Assembly: GCA_023846275.1 (NCBI GenBank)
Contig: CM043868.1
Location: forward strand, 2,375,153 to 2,439,152
Length of the DNA: 64,000 nt
Origin: Vanilla planifolia
Lineage: Eukaryota > Streptophyta > Magnoliopsida > Asparagales > Orchidaceae
Direction: 5' to 3'
Below, piece after piece: positions 63,341 through 64,000 of the stretch. The position numbers and the translations under genes were made by a program. The number at the start of each line of letters is the position of its first letter. The first letter of the stretch is position 1. The notes beneath the pieces are model-generated. The model had not been told where the DNA came from. It did not search any database and worked only from the letters and a program-made list of their open reading frames with translations.

Positions 63341-64000
63341 AATTTCCTAGTATTTGGTCTTTCTATTTTTGTTGCTTTGCACTAATTCTTTTTGTTAATA
63401 GCCATTACAAATGTGCTGGTTTGTTTTAAAGATTTAATGAGAAAAGGAGTGAATTTTGTGATAATATGATAATATAGACTTACAATGTACTTTGATAATA
63501 TCTATATCTTATTAATGGGTATTCCTAATCTCATAATTTGTTAGAATTTTATGGTAATTTCTTGTACCATTTGTGTTAGTTGGTGTCATAAATTGTCACT
63601 TTCTACACCTTTTCTTCATATAACATATGAGATAAAATTCTTCTCTAATTGATTTTTTAAACTTGGCTTCATGTCATTTTCAGAACTATACTAGTTCTTA
63701 AGTGTGCATTCCGCTTGACTAACATATGATTTATTATTTTTAATTGAGCACATGCCACTTTATAGATTGATGAATAGTTATATAGAGAAAAAATATCTTT
63801 TATTGCTCTAACCAGGAATATAAGTTTTTATACATCTATTATATGATCATAAATAGAAAAATCAAGCATTACAACTACTTTGAAAAGATGTTATCGATTC
63901 CAGTGCATTGATAGGATGAGATGGATGATATCATCCCTTACTTCATCTCTAATTATCCTTGGATTATAATTTATTCTAAAATTCTTCTTGTTAAGAATAT
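63341..64000. other. AT-rich sequence to the window edge
   Basis: The rest of the Copia-2 polyprotein would be expected here, but I could not follow it past the second integrase block. It may be deleted, or too decayed to see by eye. Confidence 0.5.

Overview
The window is AT-rich nuclear DNA from a flowering plant. It holds two convincing host genes in a sea of decayed retrotransposons. The evidence for a plant is an intact DYW-class pentatricopeptide repeat (PPR) gene, a Pollen Ole e 1 family gene, and plant-type Ty1/copia and Ty3/gypsy relics with tRNA-Met-type primer sites. The PPR gene is much richer in G+C at its 5' end than at its 3' end. That gradient is common in monocots, so a monocot is my guess, but the species cannot be fixed from sequence alone.

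Layout. 0-20 kb: intergenic DNA with LTR-like fragments (about 0.35-1.15, 2.9-3.45 and 4.4-8.4 kb), a perfect 181-bp tandem duplication (2.07-2.43 kb), a diverged tandem pair of about 547-bp units (8.58-9.68 kb) with a third copy at 15.84 kb, a minus-strand gypsy integrase relic (9.95-10.52 kb) and a long (AT)n array (12.94-13.07 kb). 20.4-22.6 kb: the single-exon PPR-DYW gene. 23.6 kb: a poly-G tract. 24.4-37.1 kb: copia-type LTR fragments, a gypsy LTR fragment joined to a short integrase tail, and several hairpins. 37.1-42.8 kb: a minus-strand Ty3/gypsy element with both LTRs and recognisable gag, protease, reverse transcriptase and integrase relics. 43.5-44.0 kb: the Ole e 1 family gene on the minus strand, in a small G+C-richer island.

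From about 45 kb to the right edge the window is one nested stack. A copia element (called Copia-2 here: primer site at 45.20 kb, gag at 45.28 kb) is interrupted at 46,702 by a long-LTR, gag-only gypsy-like element (46,703-62,818). That element's 5' LTR is itself split by a full-length copia element with 1.8-kb LTRs (Copia-1, 48,855-57,387). Both insertions leave 5-bp target duplications (AAAAG and TTTGA). The Copia-2 reading frame resumes directly after the outer insertion, which confirms the nest.

The host genes are unrelated to each other: one should act in organelle RNA editing and the other is a small secreted protein. All retroelement reading frames carry stops or frameshifts and look inactive. 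I found no CRISPR array, rRNA gene, confident functional tRNA, or gene cluster suggesting a new pathway. The most informative structures are the triple nest and the gag-only element inside it.
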